Source: JANMCE01 sp031410595
Lineage (GTDB): Bacteria > Actinomycetota > Acidimicrobiia > Acidimicrobiales > Ilumatobacteraceae
NCBI GenBank assembly: GCA_031410595.1
Contig: JANNZM010000152.1
Location: forward strand, 23,371-87,370
DNA length: 64,000 bases
Reading direction: 5' to 3'
Each line of letters begins with the position of its first letter. Within the stretch, counting starts at the first letter, position 1. This document shows positions 8,518 to 17,307 of this stretch, one piece after another. Both the position numbers and the translations under genes were made by a program. The notes beneath the pieces are model-generated. The model saw only the letters and a program-made list of their open reading frames with translations, had not been told where the DNA came from and made no database searches.

Positions 8518-9420
8518 ATGCCTATTGCCTCCTCCAACGGAATTGAGATCTACTACGAGACCTTCGGGTCGCCCGAAGAACCGCCGTTGTTATTGGTGAT
8601 GGGTCTCACCGCACAGTGCATTGCGTGGGATGAGAACTTCTGCAAGATGCTCGCGAGTGACGGTCATTACGTCATCCGCTTCGACAACCGCGACTGTGGG
8701 TTGTCCACCAAGCTCGACGGTGTGGCCGTCGACATGCCAGCCGTCATGACGGCAGCCTTCGGCGGCACCATGCCCGAGGTCCCCTACAAGCTTTCGGACA
8801 TGTCCGATGATGCGTTCGGTCTGCTCGATCACCTTGGCGTCGACCGAGCGCACATCGTCGGCGCGTCGATGGGCGGAATGATCGTGCAGACCATGGCCAT
8901 CGAGCATCCCGAACGGGTGCTGTCGATGACGTCCATCATGTCCAGCACCGGCGAACCCGGCTACCACGAGTCGGCACCTGCCGCGATCGCCATCCTGCTG
9001 ACCCCGCCGCCATCCGACCGTGACGCGTACGTCGCAGGTGCGCCGACAACGGCGCGCACCTTCTCACCGCATCGCTTCAAGGATGACGACGCGGCCCGCC
9101 GCTATGCCGGGCTGCACTTCGACCGCATGTTCTACCCGGAGGGTGGGGCCCGCCAGTTTGCGGCCGTCGCCGCATCGGGCCATCGAGGCGACGGCCTGCG
9201 CACGCTCGACGTTCCGACGCTCGTCCTTCACGGCCGAGTCGATCAGCTCATCTTGCTCAAGGGTGGCGAGCGCACGGCCGAGCTCGTGCCAGGTGCGTCG
9301 CTCATGGTGTTCAACGACATGGGCCACGACCTCCCCTGGCAGCTCTGGCCTCAGATCGTGGGCGCCATCTCCACCCACGTCACTCAGGCCCAGAAGGCTC
9401 CCTCGGTTCTTCTCGCCTAG
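8518..9420 (+). CDS. Alpha/beta-fold hydrolase
   Basis: A 300-residue serine hydrolase resembling the aclacinomycin methylesterase/haloperoxidase-like group. The nucleophile elbow GASMGGM places Ser at residue 117. Asp in LHGRVDQL and His in DMGHDLPWQLW complete the triad. HG is replaced by LVMGLTAQCIAWDENF, as in many esterases of this subgroup. The substrate is unknown. It is divergent from the flavin oxidase and may share a promoter region with it. Confidence 0.85.
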   Translation: MPIASSNGIEIYYETFGSPEEPPLLLVMGLTAQCIAWDENFCKMLASDGHYVIRFDNRDCGLSTKLDGVAVDMPAVMTAAFGGTMPEVPYKLSDMSDDAFGLLDHLGVDRAHIVGASMGGMIVQTMAIEHPERVLSMTSIMSSTGEPGYHESAPAAIAILLTPPPSDRDAYVAGAPTTARTFSPHRFKDDDAARRYAGLHFDRMFYPEGGARQFAAVAASGHRGDGLRTLDVPTLVLHGRVDQLILLKGGERTAELVPGASLMVFNDMGHDLPWQLWPQIVGAISTHVTQAQKAPSVLLA

Positions 9421-9491
9421 TCATTGCGCGAGATAGCAGGAAACCTTACAATCGTCTCAGGGGACAACCGAGGGGAGTGTAGGAGTGCGGG

Positions 9492-9695
9492 GTGGAGTTC
9501 ATTGTCCGCGGCAATCACGGCATGACCCACAGCGTGTATATCGCCGACCCCGACGGCAACGGTTTGGAGATCGTGTACGACGTTGATCGGGAGCGATGGG
9601 AGAACGATGTGAACGCTGCAATGAACTACTTCGATCCGCTGCCCGGATCCAGCCCCGAGGCGCTCCTCGATCCGCCCACACCGATCTTCGGCTGA
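9492..9695 (+). pseudogene. C-terminal fragment of a VOC-family protein, coupled to HpaB-like gene
   Basis: Only 67 residues remain, reading from a GTG. The segment VRGNHGMTHSVYIADPDGNGLEIVYDV is the typical last strands of a glyoxalase/extradiol-dioxygenase module with its metal-ligand Glu. An in-frame TAG at 9480-9482 and the lack of space after the hydrolase gene mean the N-terminal half is missing. The stop TGA shares its A with the ATG of the following hydroxylase gene, so translation of the fragment may still drive that gene. It could be a decayed gene or a functional short partner protein. Confidence 0.6.
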
Positions 9696-11155
9696 TGGGC
9701 GCCCGCACCGGGGACGAGTTCCTCAAAGGACTTTCGACTCGACAGAACGATCTCTGGGTCGGGAACGAAAAAGTCGTCGACGTCACCGAGCACCCGGCCT
9801 TGTCCGGCGCGGCCAAGCAGATGGCGGCGGTGTTCGATCGGCAATTCGACTTCGCCGACGAATGCCTCATGCCCGATGAGGAGACGGGCGAGCTCATCAA
9901 CGTCAGCCACATGATCCCGCGCTCCGTCGCTGACTTGAAGAAGCGCCACATCGGTCTGTCGCGGATCTCAGAAGCGACCATGGGCTTGATGGGTCGCACA
10001 CCCGATTACATGAATGTCACCTACGCCGGGTTTGCCGGGGACCCTGCGGCGTGGAGTGGACCGGACAACGTCAATGCGCAGGGCTGCGAGAACCTGATCG
10101 AGTTCCAGAAGCGTCTGCGACGTGATGATGTTTCGCTCACGCACACCATCGTTCACCCGACTATCGACCGTATGCACGACAAGACCTTCACCGACAATCG
10201 CCACGTGCCGCTCCACAAGGTCGGCGAGACGGCCGAGGGAATCGTCGTTCGCGGGGCACGCATTCTGGCCACGCTTGCGCCATTCGCCGATGAGATGGCG
10301 GTCTATCCGGGTCATCCACTGCCTGACGGTGCCGGAGACGAGTACGCCATCAGCTTCTCTATACCGATGGATACCCCCGGATTGGTGCTTCTGTGTCGTG
10401 ACAGCATGACCATTGTCGGTGTGGATCCGTTCGACAAACCTTTCTCCGGCGGCTACGACGAGCAGGACGCGTTCGTGATTTTCGACGACGTTGTCGTGCC
10501 GCATGACTGCGTCTTCATCGGTGGCCACGTGGAGACGTACAACACGGCCATGGCCACCAACTGGTGGCCGAACATTATGCAGCAGACCACCATTCGTGCG
10601 CTGACCAAGATGGAGTTCCTCTACGGTCTCGCCACTCGTTTGGCCGAGGCCGTGAACGACATGAACGAGGGCACGCTCGACATGCTGGGTGAGTTGGCCG
10701 GATACGTGGAGGTCACTCGCAATGCCATCTTGTGCGCCGAGGATCATGCCTACGACAACGGTAACGGGGTGTTCTATCCCGAAGGTCGGGCGCTCCACCC
10801 GATGCGGGCGTTGCTGGCCACGTGGTTCCCACGGGCAAATGAGATCATCGCCCTGATCGGCAGTCATAACCTGTTGGCCACACCTACCCGCGCCATGCTT
10901 GACGATGATCGGTTGCGTCCACTGCTCGACCGATACCTCTGCGGCGCGAATGGAGTGTCGGCCGAAGACCGGGCGGCCGTGTACCGCCTGGCCTGGGACT
11001 TCATCGGTTCGGGGCTCGGTGCCCGCAACAACCTGTACGAGCGCAACTACCTCGGCTCGGCCAAGACCAGCCGTGTCGGTGCCCACATGCGCTTTATGGA
11101 CCGCACCCGTGCCTACGCTCTGGTCGACGACATGCTCAGTCGCGCTCAGCCGTAA
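9695..11155 (+). CDS. 4-hydroxyphenylacetate 3-hydroxylase (HpaB) family protein
   Basis: A 486-residue flavin-dependent protein with the acyl-CoA dehydrogenase-like fold of HpaB and 4-hydroxybutyryl-CoA dehydratase relatives. The N-terminal helical domain is recognised by MIPRSVADLKKRHIGLSRI and MGRTPDYMNV. The substrate/FAD region carries DEQDAFVIFDDVVVPHDCVF, and the C-terminus has SGLGARNNLYERNYLGS. It would hydroxylate a phenol with FADH2 supplied by a separate reductase, not seen nearby. The ATG at 9695 overlaps the preceding stop; a longer upstream reading has no family similarity. Confidence 0.83.
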   Translation: MGARTGDEFLKGLSTRQNDLWVGNEKVVDVTEHPALSGAAKQMAAVFDRQFDFADECLMPDEETGELINVSHMIPRSVADLKKRHIGLSRISEATMGLMGRTPDYMNVTYAGFAGDPAAWSGPDNVNAQGCENLIEFQKRLRRDDVSLTHTIVHPTIDRMHDKTFTDNRHVPLHKVGETAEGIVVRGARILATLAPFADEMAVYPGHPLPDGAGDEYAISFSIPMDTPGLVLLCRDSMTIVGVDPFDKPFSGGYDEQDAFVIFDDVVVPHDCVFIGGHVETYNTAMATNWWPNIMQQTTIRALTKMEFLYGLATRLAEAVNDMNEGTLDMLGELAGYVEVTRNAILCAEDHAYDNGNGVFYPEGRALHPMRALLATWFPRANEIIALIGSHNLLATPTRAMLDDDRLRPLLDRYLCGANGVSAEDRAAVYRLAWDFIGSGLGARNNLYERNYLGSAKTSRVGAHMRFMDRTRAYALVDDMLSRAQP

Positions 11156-11210
11156 CTCGTCCGACCGAAATCGCAGTTTACTCGCGGCGCTGTGCGCGTA
11201 GCCTGCATGA

Positions 11211-11843
11211 GTGTCGTTCACCATCGGCTTCCTGCACACCGCTCAGGTTCACGTGGACATGTTCACTGAGCTGGTCGGATCCCAGGCTCACACCCGCCAC
11301 GTCGTCGATGAGTCGCTTCTCGCCGATGCACGCGCTCACGGAGTCGATGATGCGTTGCGTGGCCGACTCGTCGCCCAGCTGCAAGCGGCGGCTGAAGGCA
11401 GCGAAGTGCTGGTTTGCACCTGTTCCACCATCAGCGGCGAGGCCGAACGCCTTGCGTCCCACGTCGCCGTCCCGATCATCCGCATCGACCGGCCACTGGC
11501 CCAGGCTGCCATCTCGATCGGCCGGCGCGTCGCGGTTGTTGCTGCGGTTGAAAGCACTGTGGCGCCAACGTCGAGCCTTCTCCACGAGGTCGCTGCAGAT
11601 GAAAGCGTGGAGCTCGAGGTGTCCGTCGTTCGGTGTTTCGACGCGTGGTCAAACTTCGAACGTGGCGACACTCACGCCTACCTTCAGTCGATCGCCCGTC
11701 AGGTCACCAACTTCCCCGACCCGGTCGATGTCTTTGTACTCGCCCAGGCGTCAATGGCGGGAGCGACCAAGTACTGCAATGTGAGAGTACCCGTCCTCAG
11801 CAGCCCCGGCTTCGCTGTCTTTGCCGCCCTCGCATATCGCTAA
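11211..11843 (+). CDS. Asp/Glu/hydantoin racemase-like protein
   Basis: A 210-residue protein with the two-domain racemase fold. The first-half motif VLVCTCSTISGEAERL contains the expected catalytic Cys. In the second half the equivalent motif reads VLAQASMAGATKY, with no Cys in the usual GC position. Strict two-base racemisation is therefore doubtful; isomerase, decarboxylase or lyase activity is possible. It starts from GTG 55 bases after the HpaB-like gene and may belong to the same unit. Confidence 0.65.
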   Translation: MSFTIGFLHTAQVHVDMFTELVGSQAHTRHVVDESLLADARAHGVDDALRGRLVAQLQAAAEGSEVLVCTCSTISGEAERLASHVAVPIIRIDRPLAQAAISIGRRVAVVAAVESTVAPTSSLLHEVAADESVELEVSVVRCFDAWSNFERGDTHAYLQSIARQVTNFPDPVDVFVLAQASMAGATKYCNVRVPVLSSPGFAVFAALAYR

Positions 11844-12170
11844 CGCCGTGTCAGCCAATGTTCGCCTCATTGCATCGCCACAGATCCGGCGGTCTGGGGC
11901 AGGGTTACTGACCACTTCCAAGCTCTTGAAGATGGTCAAGGAAAGGAGACTGCTGAGCAGGTCGTTCTTTCCGGTGGGTTGAGGTGAGGGCAGTCGCGGG
12001 TCGCTGGGAAAGATGTTTTGTTTTGCGTCCATACGGGTGAATGACAAGTCTCGGTTCACCTTCGCCAGAATGGCTGGTGAGTTCAGACTGTACGTTCACC
12101 CTGACGGACCCAAATAGAATTGGTTTCTGCCTCGGTCGATGCGAGCGGAGCAGACCAAGCTGGAAGCCTC
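11844..12170. other. Intergenic region with one stem-loop
   Basis: About 330 bases without a credible gene. An imperfect 13-bp stem (11 pairs counting G-U) spans 11910-11937, about 65 bases after the racemase stop. It may be a terminator or RNA processing site but has no T-run. The rest shows no coding pattern on either strand and no tRNA-like sequence. Confidence 0.4.
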
Positions 12171-12587
12171 CTAGCCCAGCGATTGCTCGTAAGCGAGAGC
12201 CACCCAGTCCCGAATGCGGTCATCGAAGTCGGCGGGCGTGCGAAGGTTCAACACGCAGTAGAACCGGCCGCTGTGGGGGATCGGCTTGCGGGTCATGCGC
12301 GGGTGCGTGACTCGACCGGGCAACGTGAGGCACAGCGCCACCCATTTCTGCATCGGGCGAAGCTCGACGAAGGTGCGTGATCGCTTCAGGAAGATGCCGA
12401 CGGCCACCGGTTCGACCACGACCGGCCCGAGGGTGTGGGCGAACGCCGCGACCACTTCGTAGATCGGTCGCTCGTGCGATGGTCCGGTCGAGAAGTACTC
12501 GTCCAACGACATCGCCGGAGCACACTCGTGCGTCTGGCCCTTGCGTCCAAACTGTCGCTGACACCGATCGCAAATCCAGGCAGGCAT
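12171..12587 (-). CDS. DUF5655-domain protein with N-terminal zinc-knuckle-like motif
   Basis: A 138-residue protein. The first 25 residues contain C-x2-C-x3-F-x6-H-x-C (ICDRCQRQFGRKGQTHEC), which looks like a small zinc site. From residue 28 it matches the DUF5655 pattern: YFSTGPSHERPIYE, LGPVVVEPVAVGIFLKRSRTFVELRP and RTPADFDDRIRDWVALAYEQS. Members resemble the uncharacterised DUF5655 fold of nucleic-acid-associated proteins. Function unknown. It is convergent with the racemase gene and divergent from the ABC exporter. Confidence 0.7.
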   Translation of the reverse strand: MPAWICDRCQRQFGRKGQTHECAPAMSLDEYFSTGPSHERPIYEVVAAFAHTLGPVVVEPVAVGIFLKRSRTFVELRPMQKWVALCLTLPGRVTHPRMTRKPIPHSGRFYCVLNLRTPADFDDRIRDWVALAYEQSLG

Positions 12588-12645
12588 GCGCCCATCCTGC
12601 CCCGACTACACGGCAGCAGCGCGCTTTGAGCGGAGGTAATTGAAC

Positions 12646-12678
12646 ATGGGCGACGCGAAATGGGTCGGCTCAGGGTGA
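12646..12678 (+). other. Possible 10-codon leader peptide upstream of ABC exporter
   Basis: An ATG preceded at nine bases by a strong Shine-Dalgarno sequence (cggaggtaat) starts a reading frame MGDAKWVGSG that ends in TGA at 12676-12678, 24 bases before the probable ABC start. The good ribosome site belongs to this mini-frame and not to either in-frame start of the exporter (12660, 12702). It may be a leader peptide or upstream coupling ORF. Chance is possible. Confidence 0.35.
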
Positions 12679-12701
12679 TCGTTGCCGACAAGACTGATGC
12701 G

Positions 12702-14444
12702 ATGTCGACGGTCTCGCCCTGGCCTCTTTTGGCGCGTCTGGCTCGACCGCACCGGCGAGCCACCTTCGGATTCGCCGCAGCCTTGACCGCGTCAACCACG
12801 GTCGCCCTGGCCAGCCCGGTGTTGCTTGGGCTGTTTGTCGACCGCTTGAAATCAGGCAAGGGAGTGAGTGCACTGCTCCCCATCGGCATTGCGTACGTGG
12901 TGGGCGGGCTCGCAGCAACAGTCATCAACGTGTTGGTGACGTGGCGGTCGACCACGCTGGCCTGGAAGATCACCAACACCCTTCGCACCGACCTGGCTCG
13001 GCGTGTGCTCGACGCCGACCGAGCGTTCCTGCGGGACCATCCCACCGGTGAACTCGTCAGCCGCATCGACGGCGATGTCAGTGCGCTCACCGACATGCTG
13101 GCCATGTTTGTTGCTCGTGTGTTGTCGGTGGTGTTCGTGGCTCTTGGCGGGGTCATCGTGCTGGCATTCCTCGCCCCTATTTTGGCGCCGGTGTTCCTGT
13201 TCAACATGCTGGTACTGGCGTGGTTCATGTGGGCCAACCGCTCGGCCGTGCTGGCCGAGGCCGAGGCGGCGCGTGACGCCGAAGGCGAGTTGCTCAGTGT
13301 GGTGGAGGAACGGTTGAGTGGCGCCGATGACCTGGCGACGCTTGGTGCCGGTCACGTCGCTGTCGCCGATGTGGCCGACGCGGCGCAGCTGATGTTGCTC
13401 ACCGGCAGCGCCACCATGCACGAGCAGGTGAAGGTCATCGGCAAACTTCGCACGCTGGTCGCTGCCAGCCAGGTCGCCATGATGGTGGTCGGGGCCTTAC
13501 TGCTGTCTCGTGGGAGCATCACCCTTGGGACCGTGTTCGTCGGTTTCCGCATGGTGGCTGCGGTAAGTGGTCCCATCGAAGGGATCGGCTGGCGACTGCG
13601 GGAGTTGGCCGGTGCAGGAGGGTCGGCCCGACGCATTGCAACCCTGATCGCCCGTCCGGTCGCCGAGGTTGGCGAGCGCTCCTTTCCCGCTGGTGGACTC
13701 GACGTCCACCTCGACACCGTCGGTCTCACCTACGACGATGGCGATGCCGAAGTGTTGTCCGACGTATCGCTACGGGTGGCGGCGGGTCGTCGTCTCGGGC
13801 TGGTCGGTCGTACCGGATCGGGGAAGACATCCATCGCTCGACTCCTCCTGCGCATTGTGCCGGTCACGTCAGGTGAGGTGCGAATCGGAAATGTTCCGTG
13901 TGACAACGTTCCCGAGATCGAGTTCCGCAGCCGCATCGCCGCGGTGCCCCAGGAGGTGCAACTGTTCCCGGGAACGGTGCGTGACAACGTCGCGCTCTTC
14001 GACGATGACGTGAGCGACGCCGACGTTGAAAAGGCGCTCGATGAGGTTGGCTTGTATGACTGGCTGCAGGCCCAAACCAACGGGCTGCAAACGCAAATTG
14101 CCACGACCGACGGCGGCGCCGGGCTATCGGCCGGCGAGGCGCAGTTGCTGGCTTTGGCCCGACTCTTTTGCCGACAGCCATCGGTGATTGTGCTGGATGA
14201 AGCCACCTCGCGGATCGATCCAGAGACCCAAGCTCAGCTGGAAGCCGCGACCGAACGCCTGCTCATTGGACGAACAGCTGTCATCATCGCTCACCGATTG
14301 GCGACCCTTGACCGCTGCGACGACATTGCCGTTTTGGATGCTGGGCGGGTGATCGAGTTCGGCTCCCGAAGCGATCTCCTGGCTGACCCGAGCTCCGCCT
14401 TTGCCCGTCTCACACGTGCGGGCAGTGAGGAGTGGATCGCATGA
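12702..14444 (+). CDS. ABC exporter half-transporter, permease-ATPase subunit 1
   Basis: A 580-residue protein with six-helix type I exporter membrane domain (about residues 1-310) and nucleotide-binding domain. The Walker A is GRTGSGKTSIA, Walker B VIVLDEATSRID retains the catalytic Glu, and the H-loop is IIAHRLATLDRCDD. The signature reads LSAGEAQ instead of LSGGQ. With the following subunit it forms a heterodimer whose canonical ATP site uses this Walker A/B. ATG 12702 (MSTVSPWPLL) is preferred; ATG 12660 adds 14 residues. The drug or lipid substrate is unknown. Confidence 0.88.
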   Translation: MSTVSPWPLLARLARPHRRATFGFAAALTASTTVALASPVLLGLFVDRLKSGKGVSALLPIGIAYVVGGLAATVINVLVTWRSTTLAWKITNTLRTDLARRVLDADRAFLRDHPTGELVSRIDGDVSALTDMLAMFVARVLSVVFVALGGVIVLAFLAPILAPVFLFNMLVLAWFMWANRSAVLAEAEAARDAEGELLSVVEERLSGADDLATLGAGHVAVADVADAAQLMLLTGSATMHEQVKVIGKLRTLVAASQVAMMVVGALLLSRGSITLGTVFVGFRMVAAVSGPIEGIGWRLRELAGAGGSARRIATLIARPVAEVGERSFPAGGLDVHLDTVGLTYDDGDAEVLSDVSLRVAAGRRLGLVGRTGSGKTSIARLLLRIVPVTSGEVRIGNVPCDNVPEIEFRSRIAAVPQEVQLFPGTVRDNVALFDDDVSDADVEKALDEVGLYDWLQAQTNGLQTQIATTDGGAGLSAGEAQLLALARLFCRQPSVIVLDEATSRIDPETQAQLEAATERLLIGRTAVIIAHRLATLDRCDDIAVLDAGRVIEFGSRSDLLADPSSAFARLTRAGSEEWIA

Positions 14445-16123
14445 GGATGTGGAGCGATATCGGCCGTGGCGTACGGGTCGCCAACTACCGAGGAAAGCAT
14501 TTCTGGTTGGGTTCGCTGGCGTGGCTGGGGCTCTTCGCCTTTCCTATTCTGCCAGGGCTGTTGACGGGCGCGGCCTTCCGAGAGCTGCAGCGCCACGGCT
14601 CGACGGGGCGGTTCTACCTGCTCGCCATCGCCCTTGTGATCAGCCAGGGGTTCCTCACCGTGGGCCACATCTTTGGCGCCACCGTCTACGCACGCGGGTA
14701 TGAGGCAGGGCTCGGTCTGCTTCAGATCAACATGGTGCACGCGCAGGTCGTCTCCGGCGGTCCTGATGCGGGGCCTCGCACCCGCGCACCGTCAGAGGCG
14801 GTCAGCCGCTTCCGTGATGACCCTCGCGACATCATGCTCTTTGTGGACACGCTGGTCGATGTCGCCGGATCCGGCCTTTTCGGTGCGGTGGCCATCACCG
14901 TCATGTTCCGCATCAACGCGCTCGCCACCATCGTCGGCGTACTACCGATGGTGGCGCTCACGTTCTTCAATCACTGGGCCGGCCATCGCAGCCGACGTGC
15001 TCGCGCGATCGCTCGCCAATCGACCTCGGAGGTCACCGGCTTTCTCGGCGCAGCCCTTGGTGCGGCCACCACGGTCAAGGTGTTCGGCGCCGGACCTGCC
15101 GTGCTGGGGCGGCTCGACCAGTTGAGTGACCACCGCGCCAAGGCCAACGTGAAGGATCAGGTCATCACCGAAAGCATGTTCACGGTGGCCGACACGGTGG
15201 CCGACCTATGCCTGGGTCTGGCGCTTCTTGTTGCGGTCCTTGGTGCCAGAGCCGGAAGGTTGGATGCAGGCGGAGTGGCGCTGTTCGCGTCGTATCTCGG
15301 CAACCTCGTCTGGCTGCCTCGTCGCCTTGCGATGTTGTTCGTCGGCCACCGACGGTTTGAGGTGTCGGCCGGGCGAATGGAAAAACTATTGCCAACGCGT
15401 ACTGCATCGAGCGATCCGCTCATGACGCATCGCGTCGCGCCGATTCTGGGCGGGGGTCCGGTCGCCCGACCCGCTGTCGCCGTTCGCAATCCGCTCGACC
15501 GACTGCAACTGGTCGGCATCTCCAATCTCGAGCGCGGCCTGAATGACGTGAATCTGGTCCTGAAACGAGGGCAGATTGCCATCGTCACCGGGCCAGTCGG
15601 TTCCGGGAAGTCATCGTTGCTGCAGGCCGTGCTTGGGCTCATTCCAATCGACTCCGGCCAGGTGCGCTGGAACGATCAGGCCGTAGCTGATCGCGCCGCG
15701 TTCTTCATCCCCCCGCACTGCGCGTTCGTGCCCCAGACCCCAACCCTGTTCGCTGAGTCGCTGGTAGAGAACCTGCGCTTGGGCGAAGACATAGATGCCG
15801 ACGACCTAGTGAGTGCCCTTCGGCAGTCGGCCTTCGACGATGACGTCGCTCGTTTCCCAGAGGGCCTTGCCACCCGTATCGGCAGCCGCGGCATCCGCCT
15901 GTCTGGTGGCCAGCTCCAACGCGCCGCCGCGGCCCGTGCGTTTGTGAGACACACCGAACTGGTTGTGCTTGACGACCTCACCAGCGCTCTCGATGTGGAG
16001 ACCGAGCTGCTTCTGTGGGAGCGACTTCGGGCCAACGGCGTGACCGTGTTGGCGGCCTCCACACGCCCTGCTGCGTTGGCACAGGCCGACGTGATTCTCG
16101 ATCTCGGACGAACGTACGACTGA
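14441..16123 (+). CDS. ABC exporter half-transporter, permease-ATPase subunit 2
   Basis: A 560-residue permease-ATPase, partner of the preceding gene, starting at the ATGA overlap. Walker A is GPVGSGKSSLL and the signature is a perfect LSGGQLQRAAAARA. Walker B is LVVLDDLTSALD, with Asp in place of the catalytic Glu, and the H-loop position reads STRPAAL without His. This is the division of labour known from heterodimeric exporters such as TM287/288 and BmrCD: the site built from this Walker B and the altered signature of subunit 1 is degenerate. Confidence 0.88.
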   Translation: MRMWSDIGRGVRVANYRGKHFWLGSLAWLGLFAFPILPGLLTGAAFRELQRHGSTGRFYLLAIALVISQGFLTVGHIFGATVYARGYEAGLGLLQINMVHAQVVSGGPDAGPRTRAPSEAVSRFRDDPRDIMLFVDTLVDVAGSGLFGAVAITVMFRINALATIVGVLPMVALTFFNHWAGHRSRRARAIARQSTSEVTGFLGAALGAATTVKVFGAGPAVLGRLDQLSDHRAKANVKDQVITESMFTVADTVADLCLGLALLVAVLGARAGRLDAGGVALFASYLGNLVWLPRRLAMLFVGHRRFEVSAGRMEKLLPTRTASSDPLMTHRVAPILGGGPVARPAVAVRNPLDRLQLVGISNLERGLNDVNLVLKRGQIAIVTGPVGSGKSSLLQAVLGLIPIDSGQVRWNDQAVADRAAFFIPPHCAFVPQTPTLFAESLVENLRLGEDIDADDLVSALRQSAFDDDVARFPEGLATRIGSRGIRLSGGQLQRAAAARAFVRHTELVVLDDLTSALDVETELLLWERLRANGVTVLAASTRPAALAQADVILDLGRTYD

Positions 16124-16198
16124 ACCCTGTGACGGATGACTCGTGTGACAGCTGGCCCGCGTAACCCGGCGTTCACATCCGTGCTCCAAGATGGGGAT

Positions 16199-16552
16199 AT
16201 GACCAAGAACGAAAGCGATGTCGCTGACGTCGATCCGCGTCGGGTACTCGAGTCGGTTGTTTCCGAACTCGAGAACCTCCTGAATGCGTTGCCCCTGGGT
16301 GTGCAAGGCCACCTCATCGAGCTCCACGGCGCGCTGTTGGCTTACAACCTCGATGGTCACGTCGAGCGCCTCCCTGACGCGTTCTTCGGTATGTCCCAGC
16401 GGCGCTGGAAAGAACGACGGGTGCTTCGTGCTGCGCGAATCATTGGCCGTCGAGGTCAAGGCGATGCCGACCTCATCGTGAGAGTCGCCTCCCAGATCAT
16501 CGAGACCAATTTGTACCTCATCGACCCCGAACTGCAGTGGTTCGCCTCCTGA
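16199..16552 (+). CDS. Hypothetical protein
   Basis: A 117-residue, soluble, mostly helical protein starting MTKNESDVAD, rich in charged residues (RRVLESVVSELENLLNALP, RRWKERRVLRAARIIGRR). No family was recognised. It lies 75 bases after the ABC exporter in the same direction and converges with the hydrolase gene. The codon pattern and continuous frame support a real gene. An upstream start would add 21 residues with no visible support. Confidence 0.6.
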   Translation: MTKNESDVADVDPRRVLESVVSELENLLNALPLGVQGHLIELHGALLAYNLDGHVERLPDAFFGMSQRRWKERRVLRAARIIGRRGQGDADLIVRVASQIIETNLYLIDPELQWFAS

Positions 16553-16559
16553 AGCAGCC

Positions 16560-17255
16560 TCAGTGGGATGCGAGGAACTCGATCAGTTTGCCGCCGACTT
16601 CTTCCGGAGCATCCCACTCCATGAGGTGACCGGCCCCGGCGATAACCTCGGCACCGCCCCACTTCTGGGCCAAACTGACGGGTGAAACGACATCTAATTC
16701 ACCCCATAGGGTAAGGCGGGGCTGGGTGATGCGGTGCAGCCGCTTGCCCAAACCTCGTTCGCCGAACGGCCACAGCATGTTCGCGGCCGCGGTATCGCAC
16801 AGGTAACGCGACACCGGGAACTCTTCGGGGCCGAGGTTGACGAAGCGATTGACGAACGCGTCAGGCACATCTTTGGCGAACAGATACGGAGGACGTTTCG
16901 CAGAAACTTCGGCGTAGATGTCGTGCCCCGGGTTCGAAGCATCGAAGATACCGAACGGCGCGAGCAACGAAACGGACCTCACGATCTCGGGGCGAAGGAT
17001 TGCCAATTCCGCGGCCACCATGCCACCAAGCGACGCACCGACAACGTGATACGGACCGGCACCGAGGGCGTCGATGGCATCCCACCAGATGGTGTACCAG
17101 TCGAGGTACTGCTCCGGGGCGGTGAAGCCGGCTTTGCCATCGAACCCACGAACGGACGGCACGACGACGTTGTGACCAGCGGCCTCGACCGCCTTCATGG
17201 CGGGTGAGAGTTCGGGATGGCCGTAGATGCCGAAAAGGTAGAGAACGTCAGCCAT
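16560..17255 (-). CDS. Alpha/beta-fold hydrolase
   Basis: A 231-residue serine hydrolase. The nucleophile elbow is VGASLGGMVAAEL (Ser near residue 95), the acid is in LWGELDVVSPVS and the His in GAGHLMEWDAPEEV. The start LYLFGIYGHPELSPAM replaces the usual HG oxyanion motif. Short length without an obvious cap insert suggests a small esterase or C-C hydrolase. GTG-ATG are adjacent at the start; ATG is chosen. It lies downstream of an LLM enzyme on the same strand, separated by a repeat-bearing spacer. Confidence 0.83.
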   Translation of the reverse strand: MADVLYLFGIYGHPELSPAMKAVEAAGHNVVVPSVRGFDGKAGFTAPEQYLDWYTIWWDAIDALGAGPYHVVGASLGGMVAAELAILRPEIVRSVSLLAPFGIFDASNPGHDIYAEVSAKRPPYLFAKDVPDAFVNRFVNLGPEEFPVSRYLCDTAAANMLWPFGERGLGKRLHRITQPRLTLWGELDVVSPVSLAQKWGGAEVIAGAGHLMEWDAPEEVGGKLIEFLASH

Positions 17256-17258
17256 CAC

Positions 17259-17307
17259 TGAGGTCGCATTTTCTTCGCTTGCTCGCTACCACTCGCTTTA
17301 TCGCTCA
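17259..17307. repeat. Intergenic GCGA-rich repeat fragment
   Basis: The spacer carries TCGCTTGCTCGCTACC at 17275-17290. Its exact reverse complement occurs at 58092-58107 inside the repeat-like insertion before the alternative-oxidase-like gene. The surrounding ctcgcttt/tcgctc units resemble the same family. Two copies 41 kb apart suggest a small dispersed repeat. Confidence 0.5.

Noticed and set aside
9968..11239. Long minus-strand frame (423 codons) opposite the HpaB-like gene
   Set aside because: It mirrors a well-recognised coding gene on the plus strand and has no family features; long antisense frames are common in high-GC DNA.
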